Origin: Rhodovulum visakhapatnamense
GTDB lineage: Bacteria; Pseudomonadota; Alphaproteobacteria; Rhodobacterales; Rhodobacteraceae
DNA length: 64,000 nt
Direction of reading: 5' to 3'
NCBI RefSeq assembly: GCF_004365965.1
Contig: NZ_SOEB01000018.1
Span: 1-64,000, forward strand
Positions 9,230 through 18,576 of the stretch are shown piece by piece; position 1 is the first letter of the stretch; every line of letters begins with the position of its first letter. The notes below the pieces were generated by a model. It saw nothing but the letters and a program-made list of their open reading frames with translations. It made no database searches and had not been told where the DNA came from. Both the position numbers and the translations under genes were made by a program.

Positions 9230-9763
9230 ATGACATCCCTTTTCAGAGCGGCCATCGCGGGCGGCGCTTTGGCGTTGGCGGTGACAGCGGCACATGCCCA
9301 GGAGGAATCGACCAACAACGTGGCGGTCAAGACCGACTGGAACGTGTTCGTCGAGACCGATCCCACCGAATGCTGGAGCGTCTCGCCCCCCAAGAAGACG
9401 GTCAACAGCCGCGACGGTCAGGTCGTGTCCGTGCGGCGGGGCGAGATCCTTCTGTTCGTGACCTTCCGCCCCGGCGACGGCATCAAGGGAGAGGTGTCTT
9501 TCTCGGGCGGCTATCCGTTCAAGCCCGGCTCGACCGTGGCGCTGACCGTGGGCGACAGCAATTTCGACCTGTTCACCGAAGGCGAATGGGCCTGGCCCGC
9601 CTCGAAGGCGGACGATGCCAAGATCATCGAGGCGATGAAGCGCGGCGCCGAGGCCGAACTGGTCGGGTTCTCGTCGCGGGGGACCAAGACCGCCGACACC
9701 TTCTCGCTTTACGGCTTCACCGCCGCGATGGACGAGGCCGCGCGCCGCTGCTCGGGCAACTGA
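9230..9763 (+). CDS. Invasion-associated locus B (IalB)-like secreted protein
   Basis: A 177-residue protein. Residues 1-23 form a clear Sec signal peptide (RAAIAGGALALAVTAAHA, cut before QEEST). The mature part resembles alphaproteobacterial IalB-domain proteins: an initial W-x-VF segment, a cysteine at ECW, a glycine/lysine-rich core (FSGGYPFKPGS), and a late GFTAAMDEAARRC helix that could disulphide-bond to the first cysteine. The function in free-living relatives is unknown. The gene is monocistronic, divergent from the asparaginase operon, and ends before a perfect hairpin terminator. Confidence 0.75.
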   Translation: MTSLFRAAIAGGALALAVTAAHAQEESTNNVAVKTDWNVFVETDPTECWSVSPPKKTVNSRDGQVVSVRRGEILLFVTFRPGDGIKGEVSFSGGYPFKPGSTVALTVGDSNFDLFTEGEWAWPASKADDAKIIEAMKRGAEAELVGFSSRGTKTADTFSLYGFTAAMDEAARRCSGN

Positions 9764-9778
9764 TCCGGCCACCCGGTC

Positions 9779-9805
9779 GCCAAGGCATGACGTCGATGCC
9801 TTGGC
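9779..9805. terminator. Perfect 10-bp hairpin between convergent genes
   Basis: GCCAAGGCAT (9779-9788) and ATGCCTTGGC (9796-9805) are exact complements around a 7-base loop. It lies between the IalB-like stop and the end of the convergent broken gene. There is no long T tract on either strand, but the position fits a shared transcription end. Confidence 0.7.
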
Positions 9806-9814
9806 CAGGGAAGC

Positions 9815-10778
9815 TCAGGACCGGCGGAGGACAAGACCGAAGGCCGCGAGCCCCGACAGCGGCAGGGGCGCGGGCACCGGCACGGGCGCCGGATCGTCCG
9901 CCAGGACATAGCGATAAAGCCGCGTATAGGCGTCGAGTTCGCCCTCGACAGCCTGCGGGTCGATCACCCTCTCGACATGCATCTCAAGGCCGCCATCGGC
10001 CAGTTCGCGCGGGGCAAGCCCCTCGGTTTCGAACCGGATGTCGCCCTCGAAGATCGGCAGCTGGAACAGCTCCGCGACATGGGCGGTCGCCAGATCGAGA
10101 CTGTAGACCGATTTCGTGCCGATATCGGTGGAAAGATACATCCTCCCGTCCAGAACCTTGGCGCCCTGAACGCGCTTCAACTCCTGATCCATCGGCAGCG
10201 TGCCGAGATAGCTCCTGTCGGTCGTGTCATAGACGTTAAGCGTATCGCCAAGCGCCCATTCCTTGCCGTAGCCCAGCCCGGTCTCGGGGTCGATCGCCGT
10301 CCAGATGGCGACATCGTCGCGCCGGTTGGTCGAAGCGCCCATCATTTCGTGACGCGCGCCGGGATAGGCCAGGGTCGAGGCGTCGAAGGACGCCACGTGG
10401 CCGTTCTGATGGTCGCCTTCGGCACTGTCGGGAGAGGCGTGAACGATGCCGTCCTTGATCTCGAAATCGCCGATATGGTCGAAGCCCCGATCGGCCAGCG
10501 CAGCCGGAATGCCGCTGACGACCTGCCCGGTTTCAGGATCGCAATGCCCGCTGGCCTCGATGAACTGCCAGTCTTCGGTGAAGCGGGCGAGCCCGTATTG
10601 CTAGGAGGTGACCCATTCATTGGCCGCGACGTTCCAGGCGATGCGCTGGGTCATCTGAAGCCCGGTCTGGTCTTCTTCGAGGACGGGCATAAACGGCAAA
10701 GCTGTCGAGCGTCCAGCTTGCGGCATGAACCGAGCCGGCCGCCAGAACGCCCGCGGCAGTGGTGAACAGAAGACGCAT
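9815..10778 (-). pseudogene. Broken secreted protein gene with VPLPA-type C-terminal anchor
   Basis: Reading down from the ATG at 10778 (GGAGAG ribosome site upstream) gives a signal peptide (RLLFTTAAGVLAAGSVHAAS) and then about 12 further residues. Near 10685 a single extra base shifts the frame. In the new frame the protein continues, but a TAG at 10603-10601 interrupts it (NEWVTS*QYGLARF). The rest is open to 9815 and ends in a Pro-rich linker, a hydrophobic helix and RRS, the layout of a VPLPA/PEP-CTERM sorting tail. Removing the extra base and the stop restores one protein of about 320 residues. Two separate lesions suggest true decay rather than one sequencing error. The function of the parent is unknown. 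Confidence 0.75.
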
Positions 10779-10980
10779 TCGTCTCTCCAAGATCTGAGTC
10801 CTGCCCCAAGTGCGGGCGCCGCCAGCGGTAGGCGCGGCGCCTCACAGTCCGGTAACGTTCTGCGCCCCGGATTGTGACGCGATGCCGTTCCGTAGCGAAG
10901 CGGACCAAAGCTGCCCGCGGCCCTTTCAAAACGGGCACGACTCTGCTAAGGGGTACCGCTTTCCGAACAGGAGTCCTCCG

Positions 10981-12204
10981 ATGTCCGCGCCCATCGTCCA
11001 GGATGTGCTGCCGCTGCCCCGCAAGCTGCCGGAAACCGACCGGGTCAATCTGGTCGGCCTGACCCGCCCGAGCCTGCGCGAGGCGCTGATTGCCGCCGGA
11101 ACGCCCGAGGTCCAGGCCAAGATGCGGGTGAACCAGCTTTGGCAGTGGATCTACCAGAAGGGCGTGCGCGACTTCGACGCCATGACCAACCTGGCCAAGG
11201 ACTACCGCGCGCTTCTGAAGGACCATTTCGCCATCGAGGTGCCCGAAATCGTCACCCGCTCGGTCTCGGCCGACGGCACCCGCAAGTATCTGGTGCGGAT
11301 CGCGGGCGGCCATGAGGTCGAGGTGGTCTACATCCCCGAGGACGGGCGCGGCACGCTGTGCATCTCGTCGCAGGTGGGCTGTACCCTGACCTGCACCTTC
11401 TGCCACACGGGCACCCAGCGGCTGGTGCGCAACCTCACCGCGGCCGAGATCGTGGGCCAGGTCATGCTGGCGCGCGACGATCTGGGCGAATGGCCGAAAC
11501 CCGGCCGCAACCCGAAGGACGAGACCCGGCTGATTTCGAACCTCGTGCTGATGGGCATGGGCGAGCCGCTTTACAATTTCGAGGCGGTGCGCGACGCCAT
11601 GCTGATCGCGATGGATGGCGAAGGCATTTCGCTGTCGCGGCGCCGGATCACGCTGTCGACCTCGGGCGTGGTGCCGGAGATCGCGCGCGCGGGCCGCGAG
11701 ATCGGCTGCATGCTGGCGATCAGCCTGCACGCGACCACCGACGAGCTGCGCAACAAGATCGTGCCGATCAACCGAAAATACCCCATCGCCCAGCTGTTCG
11801 AAGCGCTCCGGGCCTATCCGAAGCTGTCGAATTCGGAACGGATCACGTTCGAATATGTGATGCTGAAGGGGGTGAACGACAGCGATGCCGATGCCCGCCA
11901 GCTGGTCCGGCTGATTGCGGGCATTCCGGCCAAGATCAACCTGATCCCGTTCAACGAATGGCCCGGCGCGCCCTATCAGCGGTCCGACTGGGACCGGATC
12001 GAAGCCTTTGCCAATATCGTCTACAAGGCGGGCTATGCGAGCCCGATCCGCACACCGCGGGGCGAGGACATCATGGCCGCCTGCGGCCAGCTGAAATCGG
12101 CAACCGAGCGCGCCCGCAAGAACCGCTTCCAGATCGCGGCCGAGGCCGGTCTGCCCGAGCCCGAACGCATCGTCCGCCGCCCCGACGCCCCCGACGTTCA
12201 CTGA
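10981..12204 (+). CDS. rlmN: Dual-specificity 23S rRNA/tRNA (adenine-C2)-methyltransferase
   Basis: A 407-residue radical SAM enzyme that methylates C2 of A2503 in 23S rRNA and A37 of some tRNAs. The CX3CX2C cluster motif is CTLTCTFC (Cys134, 138, 141), followed by the SAM-binding LMGMGEPL. The methyl-carrying cysteine is about residue 368 in AACGQL. The ATG at 10981 is preceded by AGGAG; the frame is open upstream but without family sequence. Somewhat longer than E. coli RlmN because of N-terminal and C-terminal extensions usual in alphaproteobacteria. Confidence 0.95.
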   Translation: MSAPIVQDVLPLPRKLPETDRVNLVGLTRPSLREALIAAGTPEVQAKMRVNQLWQWIYQKGVRDFDAMTNLAKDYRALLKDHFAIEVPEIVTRSVSADGTRKYLVRIAGGHEVEVVYIPEDGRGTLCISSQVGCTLTCTFCHTGTQRLVRNLTAAEIVGQVMLARDDLGEWPKPGRNPKDETRLISNLVLMGMGEPLYNFEAVRDAMLIAMDGEGISLSRRRITLSTSGVVPEIARAGREIGCMLAISLHATTDELRNKIVPINRKYPIAQLFEALRAYPKLSNSERITFEYVMLKGVNDSDADARQLVRLIAGIPAKINLIPFNEWPGAPYQRSDWDRIEAFANIVYKAGYASPIRTPRGEDIMAACGQLKSATERARKNRFQIAAEAGLPEPERIVRRPDAPDVH

Positions 12205-12313
12205 CCTCCAGCCATTGCGCGCGGCGGTCTCTGGCCGCCGGTTTGCGCAGCTTCCGGGTCGCCTGCGCTGGTCTGCAGCGCCAGTCTGCGCGAAAGCGGC
12301 AGGAGGGCATGAC

Positions 12314-13234
12314 ATGACAACCATCGCGGACCCGGCAGAGCGTCTGACCATGGGGCGGGCCGAATGGGCCATGCTACTGGCCCTGTCGGTTCTGTGGGGC
12401 GGGTCGTTCCTGTTCGTGGGCATCGCCGTGGCCGAACTGCCGACCCTGACGCTGGTCTGGCTGCGGGTGGCGCTGGCGGCGCTGGTGCTATGGGCGGCGG
12501 TCGCGGCGACCGGGCGGCGGCTGCCGCGCGCGCCGAGGGTCTGGGCAGCCTTCCTCGGCATGGGGCTTCTGAACAATGTCATCCCGTTCAGCCTGATCGT
12601 GGCCGGACAGCACAGCATCGCCTCGGGGCTGGCCTCGATCCTCAACGCCACGACGCCGCTTTTCACCGTGGCGGTGGCCGGGCTGCTGCTGGCCGACGAA
12701 CGGCTGAGCCGATTGAAACTCTGCGGCGTTGCGGCGGGGCTGGCCGGTGTGGCCGTCATGATCGGCCCCGACGCGCTGGCCGGGCTCGGGACGAATGCGC
12801 TGGCCCAGCTGGCGGTGCTGGGCGGGGCGCTGTCTTATGCCTGCGCGGCGGTGTTTGGGCGGCGGTTCCGCCGGATGAGGGTCGATCCGCTGGTCACGGC
12901 AGCCGGCCAGGTCGGCGCCGCGACGCTGCTGCTGAGCCCGGCGATGCTGATTGTCGACCGGCCCTGGACGCTGCCGATGCCCGGTGCGGCCACCTGCGCC
13001 GCGGTTCTGGGACTGGCGGTGCTGTCGACCGCGCTGGCCTATCTGCTGTATTTCCGCATCCTCGCCCGCGCCGGGGCCACCAGCCTCTCGCTGGTGACTT
13101 TCCTGATCCCGGTCTCGGCGATCCTGCTGGGCGGGCTGGTGCTGGGCGAGCGGCTGGCCCCCACCGATTTCGCCGGCATGGCCTGCATCGCGCTGGGGCT
13201 TGCGGCGGTCGATGGCCGGATCTTCCGGCGCTAG
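12314..13234 (+). CDS. EamA/DMT-superfamily metabolite exporter
   Basis: A 306-residue membrane protein with ten predicted helices in two EamA repeats, starting with the typical ALSVLWGGSFLF segment and ending LVLGERLAPTDFAGMACI. Probably exports an amino acid or other metabolite; the substrate is not predictable. The ATG at 12314 has AGGAGG at 12301-12306. The stop codon overlaps the stop of the convergent LOG gene by three bases. Confidence 0.88.
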   Translation: MTTIADPAERLTMGRAEWAMLLALSVLWGGSFLFVGIAVAELPTLTLVWLRVALAALVLWAAVAATGRRLPRAPRVWAAFLGMGLLNNVIPFSLIVAGQHSIASGLASILNATTPLFTVAVAGLLLADERLSRLKLCGVAAGLAGVAVMIGPDALAGLGTNALAQLAVLGGALSYACAAVFGRRFRRMRVDPLVTAAGQVGAATLLLSPAMLIVDRPWTLPMPGAATCAAVLGLAVLSTALAYLLYFRILARAGATSLSLVTFLIPVSAILLGGLVLGERLAPTDFAGMACIALGLAAVDGRIFRR

Positions 13235-14049
13235 CGCGGCGCGGTCCAGCCCTCGATGATCGCGACGGCCTCTTCGGCGGTCTCGACGAAGGAAAACAGC
13301 TTCAGGTCCTCGGGGCTGATGGTTCCGGCCTCGGCCAGGGCCTCCCAGTTGATGACGCTTTCCCAGAAGGCGCGCCCGAACAGCAGGAACGGCACCGGGT
13401 CCATGCGCCGGGTCTGGATCAGGGTCAGCGCCTCGAACATCTCGTCCAGCGTGCCGAAGCCGCCGGGAAAGATCGCGATCGCCGCCGCGCGCAGCAGGAA
13501 ATGCATCTTGCGCATCGCGAAATAGTGGAAGTTGAAGCACAGCTCGGGCGTCACATAGGGGTTCGGCACCTGTTCATGCGGCAACACGATGTTCAGCCCG
13601 ATCGACACGCCCCCCGCATCGGCCGCGCCGCGATTGCCGGCCTCCATCACCCCCGGCCCGCCGCCGGTCACGATCACATGGTCAAGCCGGTCGCCCTGCT
13701 GCCCCTTCAGCGTCATCCGCCGGGCGAATTCCCGCGCTTCGTCATAGTATCTCGACAGGTCCGCCAGGGTTTCGGTCCGGGCCGTGTCGCGATGCGCGGG
13801 GTCGGGGATGCGGGCGCCGCCGAACAGCACGATGGTGCTTTCGATGCCGTAGTCCCGCATCATCAGCTCGGGCTTCAGCAGTTCCAGCTGCACCCGGACC
13901 GCGCGCATCTCGTCGCGGCACAGAAATTCGGGATCGGCAAAGGCCAGCCGGTACGAGGCCGACCGGGCCTGCGCCGTGTCCGGGCTGTCCCGCGCGCTTT
14001 CGATATCGCGGAAGGCGTCGCGGAGCGGGCGGCGGGCATCGTCATGCAT
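13231..14049 (-). CDS. LOG-family protein (nucleotide 5'-monophosphate phosphoribohydrolase-like)
   Basis: A 272-residue Rossmann-like protein with both signatures of the LOG/YgdH family: GGGPGVMEAGNRGA and the catalytic PGGFGTLDE. Relatives hydrolyse cytokinin or purine nucleoside monophosphates; many are annotated wrongly as lysine decarboxylase. The frame is open to 14313, but a start there would run into dapD, so the ATG at 14049 (MHDDARR) is used. The gene is divergent from dapD with 91 bases between them, so the two share a promoter region. Confidence 0.88.
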   Translation of the reverse strand: MHDDARRPLRDAFRDIESARDSPDTAQARSASYRLAFADPEFLCRDEMRAVRVQLELLKPELMMRDYGIESTIVLFGGARIPDPAHRDTARTETLADLSRYYDEAREFARRMTLKGQQGDRLDHVIVTGGGPGVMEAGNRGAADAGGVSIGLNIVLPHEQVPNPYVTPELCFNFHYFAMRKMHFLLRAAAIAIFPGGFGTLDEMFEALTLIQTRRMDPVPFLLFGRAFWESVINWEALAEAGTISPEDLKLFSFVETAEEAVAIIEGWTAPR

Positions 14050-14140
14050 GGGGGTCTCGCTTGGATTGCGCGTTGAGCAACTAGCGTCTATAGCCTGACC
14101 GCCAACGAGACCAGAAACCTTTTGACGGGAGGTTACGCCC

Positions 14141-14960
<820 letters not shown>

Positions 14961-14968
<8 letters not shown>

Positions 14969-15287
14969 CAGACCCGCCAGCCGCCAGCAGGTCTACACCC
15001 TGTTGGTCGAGGTCGGGCGCAAGCCCGATGACGGCCTGCCCGACGGCGCCACCGGGGCGGGGCTGATGTGCTACGCCTCGGGCGTCGACGAGGCCGAGGC
15101 GGTGCGCGAGACGGTCGCCGTGCTGAAACAGGCGGGCCTCGCCCCGCTCGACGTCACCGGCTATGGCACCGCCGCAGACCGTCGCGAAGAAGGCCAAGAG
15201 ATCGGCCCCGAGGAAGAGGCCCTGATGGCCCGCGCCCTGGCCGAGAACGCGGTCATCGTGGCCCAGATGGACCCCTTCTTCGACTAG
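14961..15287 (+). CDS. Small conserved hypothetical protein coupled to dapD
   Basis: A 108-residue soluble protein beginning [19 protein letters not shown]. It has mixed alpha/beta character and a very acidic second half ending AQMDPFFD. The ATG lies inside the last codons of dapD (eight-base overlap), which implies translational coupling and therefore a real gene. I do not recognise a functional motif. A role linked to diaminopimelate synthesis is suggested only by position. Confidence 0.7.
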
Positions 15288-15319
15288 AGCCGCCGATCCC
15301 CGAACAGCCCCGCGCCCCT

Positions 15320-15367
15320 CTTCTTCTTGGTCGAAATACCCCGGGGGTGCGGGGGCAGAGCCCCCGC
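15320..15367. terminator. Terminator between convergent genes with recurrent CTTCTTCTTGGTC motif
   Basis: GCGGGGGC (15349-15356), a three-base loop and GCCCCCGC (15360-15367) form a perfect 8-bp hairpin. Just left is CTTCTTCTTGGTC followed by GAAATACCC (15320-15341), nearly identical to the right arm of the hairpin at 5648-5672. It stands between the end of the dapD operon and the end of the TRAP operon. Confidence 0.7.
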
Positions 15368-15383
15368 CCTGCCGCCTCCCGCC

Positions 15384-16712
15384 TCAGCGCAGCGCCTCGA
15401 CCAGCATCAGCGACAGCTGCGGCAGGCCCGCGACCACGGCAAGACCCAGCAGGCTCGTCAGCAGGAAGGGCGCCGCCCCCCGCGCGATCTGCTCGATGGA
15501 AAGCCGGGTCACGTTGGCCGCCACATAAAGGTTGATGCCGACCGGCGGGGTGAACAGCCCGATCCCCAGGTTGACCATCACCACCACCCCGAACCAGACC
15601 GGGTCCCAGCCCATCTCGCGCATCACCGGCAAAAAGATCGGCAGCGAGATGAACATCACCGTGATCGCATCCATGAACATGCCCGCGACCAGCAGGATCA
15701 CCATGATCGCCAGCAGGATCACCCACTGGTTGTCGCTCAGCCCCAGCAGTGCGCCGGAATAGCTGCCGACCAGATCCTCGACCGTCACCACCCAGCCGAA
15801 CAGCCCGGCATAGGCCACGACCAGCATCACCACCGCCGACGACGCGGCGGCATCGGCCAGCGCCTCGTACAGCCCGCGCAGGGTCAGGGTCCGGTAGGCC
15901 AGCGCCCCCACGCCCAGCGCATAGACCGTGGCGACAAGCGCGGCCTCGGTCGGGGTGAAGACGCCCGAATAGATGCCGCCCAGAATGACCAGAGGCGTCA
16001 GCAGGCCCCAGAACGCCTCGCGGAACGCGACTGCCAGCCGCCGCCCATAGGGCAGCCCGGCATGGGGCGCGGGGCTCAGCGCGTCAAGCGCCGCCCGCCC
16101 GGCGCCGCGCCGCCCGGCGAAGGGCAGCGTCGCCAGCATCACCAGCCCCATGAACAGCCCCGGCACCACCGCGGCGATGAACAGCTGCGAAATCGAGGTT
16201 TCTGCAATCACCCCGTAGATCACCAGCCCGATCGAGGGCGGGATCACGATGGACAGCGCCGCCCCGGTGCAGACCAGCCCCGCCGCATAGGCGCGGTCAT
16301 AGCCGTCTTCCTCCATCCCCTTGACGATCATCGGCCCGATGGCCGCGACCGAGGCCGGGCCGGACCCGCTGACCGCGCCCCAGAACAGGCAGACCACGGT
16401 GCCCACGACCCCCATGCCGCCCGGCATCGACCCGATCAGCACGCGGAAAAACCGGATCATCCGCTCGGCAATGCCCAGCGTGCCCATCAGCGTGCCCGCC
16501 AGGATGAAGAACGGGATCGCCAGCAGCGAGAACTTGGTCACGCCCGCCGCGATCAGATCGCCCGCGATGTCGAAGCCGAAGCCCATCTGTCCCATCGCGT
16601 AGAAGGCCGACAGCCCCAGCGAGAAGGCGACCGGCACCCGCAGCGCCATCAGCAGGAAGAACAGGATCACCATTTCGGTGCCCGCGCCGAGACCGGGGAA
16701 AAGATCAGACAT
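15384..16712 (-). CDS. TRAP transporter large permease (DctM-type)
   Basis: A 442-residue membrane protein with about twelve to thirteen helices, the ion-coupled permease of a tripartite (TRAP) uptake system. Typical segments are LRVPVAFSLGLSA, FILAGTLMG, a glycine-rich SGSGPASVAAIG loop and IPPSIGLVIYG. Its ATG at 16712 lies inside the end of the small-permease gene (eight-base overlap), so the two membrane subunits are translated together. Last gene of the operon, ending at the hairpin at 15349-15367. The substrate is not predictable from the permease. Confidence 0.93.
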   Translation of the reverse strand: MSDLFPGLGAGTEMVILFFLLMALRVPVAFSLGLSAFYAMGQMGFGFDIAGDLIAAGVTKFSLLAIPFFILAGTLMGTLGIAERMIRFFRVLIGSMPGGMGVVGTVVCLFWGAVSGSGPASVAAIGPMIVKGMEEDGYDRAYAAGLVCTGAALSIVIPPSIGLVIYGVIAETSISQLFIAAVVPGLFMGLVMLATLPFAGRRGAGRAALDALSPAPHAGLPYGRRLAVAFREAFWGLLTPLVILGGIYSGVFTPTEAALVATVYALGVGALAYRTLTLRGLYEALADAAASSAVVMLVVAYAGLFGWVVTVEDLVGSYSGALLGLSDNQWVILLAIMVILLVAGMFMDAITVMFISLPIFLPVMREMGWDPVWFGVVVMVNLGIGLFTPPVGINLYVAANVTRLSIEQIARGAAPFLLTSLLGLAVVAGLPQLSLMLVEALR

Positions 16713-17199
16713 GGGGCGTCTCCGGCGGCAGCCTGTGCGGGCCGCCGCGCAGCGCCTCGCGGACATGCTGCAGATAGCGGATCAGGATCAGGGCAAAGCC
16801 GAAGGGAACTGCCGCCTGATAATACCAGGCCGGGATGCCAAGCGCATAGGACCGCATCCCGTTGGCGTGCAAATTGACCAGCACATCCCAGGACACCCGG
16901 GCCGACAGCGCCAGCAGCAGCGCCGAAAGCGCGGCGGCCAGCATGAACAGCGGCCTGCGCAGCACCGGCGGCAGGAGGTCCTGCACCAGCGTCACCGCCA
17001 GATGCTCGCCCCGCCGGGCGGCGATGGCGGCGCCGAACACGGTCAGCAGCAGAAAGCCGTTGGTCAGAAGCTCTTCGCTGGCGGCCAGCGAATAATGGGT
17101 GCCGTAGCGCACCACAACATTGGCAAAGCCGACCGCCGTCATGCCAAGAAACAGCAGGGCGCAGACGATCTTCTCGGCCTCTCGAAGCACAAAGCGCAT
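16705..17199 (-). CDS. TRAP transporter small permease (DctQ-type)
   Basis: A 164-residue protein with four predicted membrane helices. It shows the DctQ pattern: a charged RxxE start (MRFVLREAEKIV), a conserved RYG after helix 2 region, EELLTNGFL, and RRGEHLAV before the third helix. It forms the membrane complex with the large permease. The ATG at 17199 is preferred; a GTG at 17211 would add four residues. 85 bases separate it from the binding-protein gene upstream. Confidence 0.9.
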   Translation of the reverse strand: MRFVLREAEKIVCALLFLGMTAVGFANVVVRYGTHYSLAASEELLTNGFLLLTVFGAAIAARRGEHLAVTLVQDLLPPVLRRPLFMLAAALSALLLALSARVSWDVLVNLHANGMRSYALGIPAWYYQAAVPFGFALILIRYLQHVREALRGGPHRLPPETPHV

Positions 17200-17284
17200 G
17201 GGCAGGCTCACCGGGTTCCGCGAAATGCAGGCAGGCGCCGGACGGGCCCGCCTGTCGGCGAACCCGGCCCCGGCGCCCGCGGGC

Positions 17285-18289
17285 TCAGTTGGTGCCGACG
17301 ATGGCCGACTGGAACGCCTCGACGATCTCGGGGCCGACCTTCCCGGCCCATTTGTCGAAGGCGGGCTTGGTCGCGGCGCGGAACGCCTGCAGTTCCTCGG
17401 CGGTCGGCTCGTAGACCTCCATGCCCTGATCGCGCAGGAACTCGATGCCCGACGCGGTCGCCTCGCGCGAGATCTGGCGTTGCCAGGCCATCGCCTCGAT
17501 CGCGGCCTTGCGCATCTTTTCCTGCGTTTCTGCGTCGAGACTGTCCCATTTCGCCTTCGACACGCCCAGGAAGACCGGATCGTAGGAATAATGCCAGGCG
17601 GTCAGGTATTTCTGCATCTCGTAGACCTGCTGCGGGATGATCACCGCGCCGATCGGGTTTTCCTGCCCGTCGACCACGCCCTGCTGCAGCGCGGTCAGCG
17701 TCTCGGACCATTGCATCTGGGTCGGGTTGGCGCCAAGCGCGTTCATCACGTCGATATACATCGGCCCCGACACCCGCATGTTGAGGCCCTTCATGTCCTC
17801 GGGCGATTTCACTGGGCGGACATTGTTGGTCAACTCGCGAAAGCCGTTCTCGCCCCAGGCCAGAACGACGATCCCCTTCTCCAGCAGGATCTTCGCCATC
17901 ATCTCGCCCGGCGCGCCCTGGGTCGTGGCGTCGACCTCGTCATAGGAGCTGTACAGATAGGGCAGCGAGAAGATCGCCATTTCGGGCACCAGAGGCGTCA
18001 CATTGATCGCCGAGGTCACCACCAGATCGAGCGCCCCGCGCCCGACCATCTCGGCCTGTTTCATCTGGTCGCCGCCCGAAAGCTGCGCATTGGGAAAGAC
18101 CCGGACGGTCATCTCGCCATCCGTGGCCTCGGACAGCAGCTCGCCGAACTTCTCGGCGCCCTTGTGCCAGGTCGTGGTGTCGCCGACATTATGCGACAGA
18201 CGCAGGGTCTCGGCCGAGGCCGTCCCCAGCATCAGCGCCCCCGCAATCAGGGCGGCCAGCGCGCGCCCTCCCAGTTTCGCAGCCTTCAT
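17285..18289 (-). CDS. TRAP transporter periplasmic substrate-binding protein (DctP-type)
   Basis: A 334-residue exported protein. Residues 1-26 are a Sec signal peptide ending TASA before ETLRLSHN. The mature part has the DctP fold marks: FGELLSEATDGEMTVRVFPNAQLGG-like start, the arginine that usually binds a carboxylate in the NMRVSGP segment, and QEVYEMQKYLT-like C-lobe sequence. The ligand is probably an organic acid, as in most of the family. The ATG at 18289 has GGAGGAG directly upstream. First gene of the P-Q-M operon; a perfect palindrome lies about 105 bases upstream. Confidence 0.93.
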   Translation of the reverse strand: MKAAKLGGRALAALIAGALMLGTASAETLRLSHNVGDTTTWHKGAEKFGELLSEATDGEMTVRVFPNAQLSGGDQMKQAEMVGRGALDLVVTSAINVTPLVPEMAIFSLPYLYSSYDEVDATTQGAPGEMMAKILLEKGIVVLAWGENGFRELTNNVRPVKSPEDMKGLNMRVSGPMYIDVMNALGANPTQMQWSETLTALQQGVVDGQENPIGAVIIPQQVYEMQKYLTAWHYSYDPVFLGVSKAKWDSLDAETQEKMRKAAIEAMAWQRQISREATASGIEFLRDQGMEVYEPTAEELQAFRAATKPAFDKWAGKVGPEIVEAFQSAIVGTN

Positions 18290-18392
18290 GGTTCTCCTCC
18301 GTCTTTTTGCCCGGCCCTGTGGCGCGGTGCCCGATGGCGGGCCGCACGGACCCGCGGGCAACATCAAGACCAGAAGCGGGACCGTGGCACAA

Positions 18393-18415
18393 GCCATCAG
18401 ACGCCCTCTGATGGC
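18393..18415. promoter_or_regulatory. Perfect 9-bp palindrome, candidate operator for TRAP operon / MFS gene
   Basis: GCCATCAGA (18393-18401) and TCTGATGGC (18407-18415) are exact complements with a 5-base centre. It lies in the 287-base divergent region between the TRAP binding-protein gene and the MFS gene, about 104 and 162 bases from the two starts. It is not next to a T tract, so regulator binding is more likely than termination. No regulator gene is adjacent. Confidence 0.45.
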
Positions 18416-18576
18416 GTCGGGCGTCGCATCACGTCAGCGCAGGACCCCGCCGCGGCCCCTTCGGCGAGAGCTTGCCCGCACGACGCGGCACCGATTGCCC
18501 CAGGCGGCATTTCCTGCAATCGAGGGGGCAAGCACGACGCGGGTCCCCGCGCGCCCCACGCATCCGGAGGATCGGC

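Noticed and set aside
10651-12759. A 702-residue minus-strand frame opposite rlmN
   Set aside because: RlmN shows its full radical SAM motifs on the plus strand. The opposite frame is a shadow, and only its last bases coincide with the signal-peptide region of the broken VPLPA gene in another frame.
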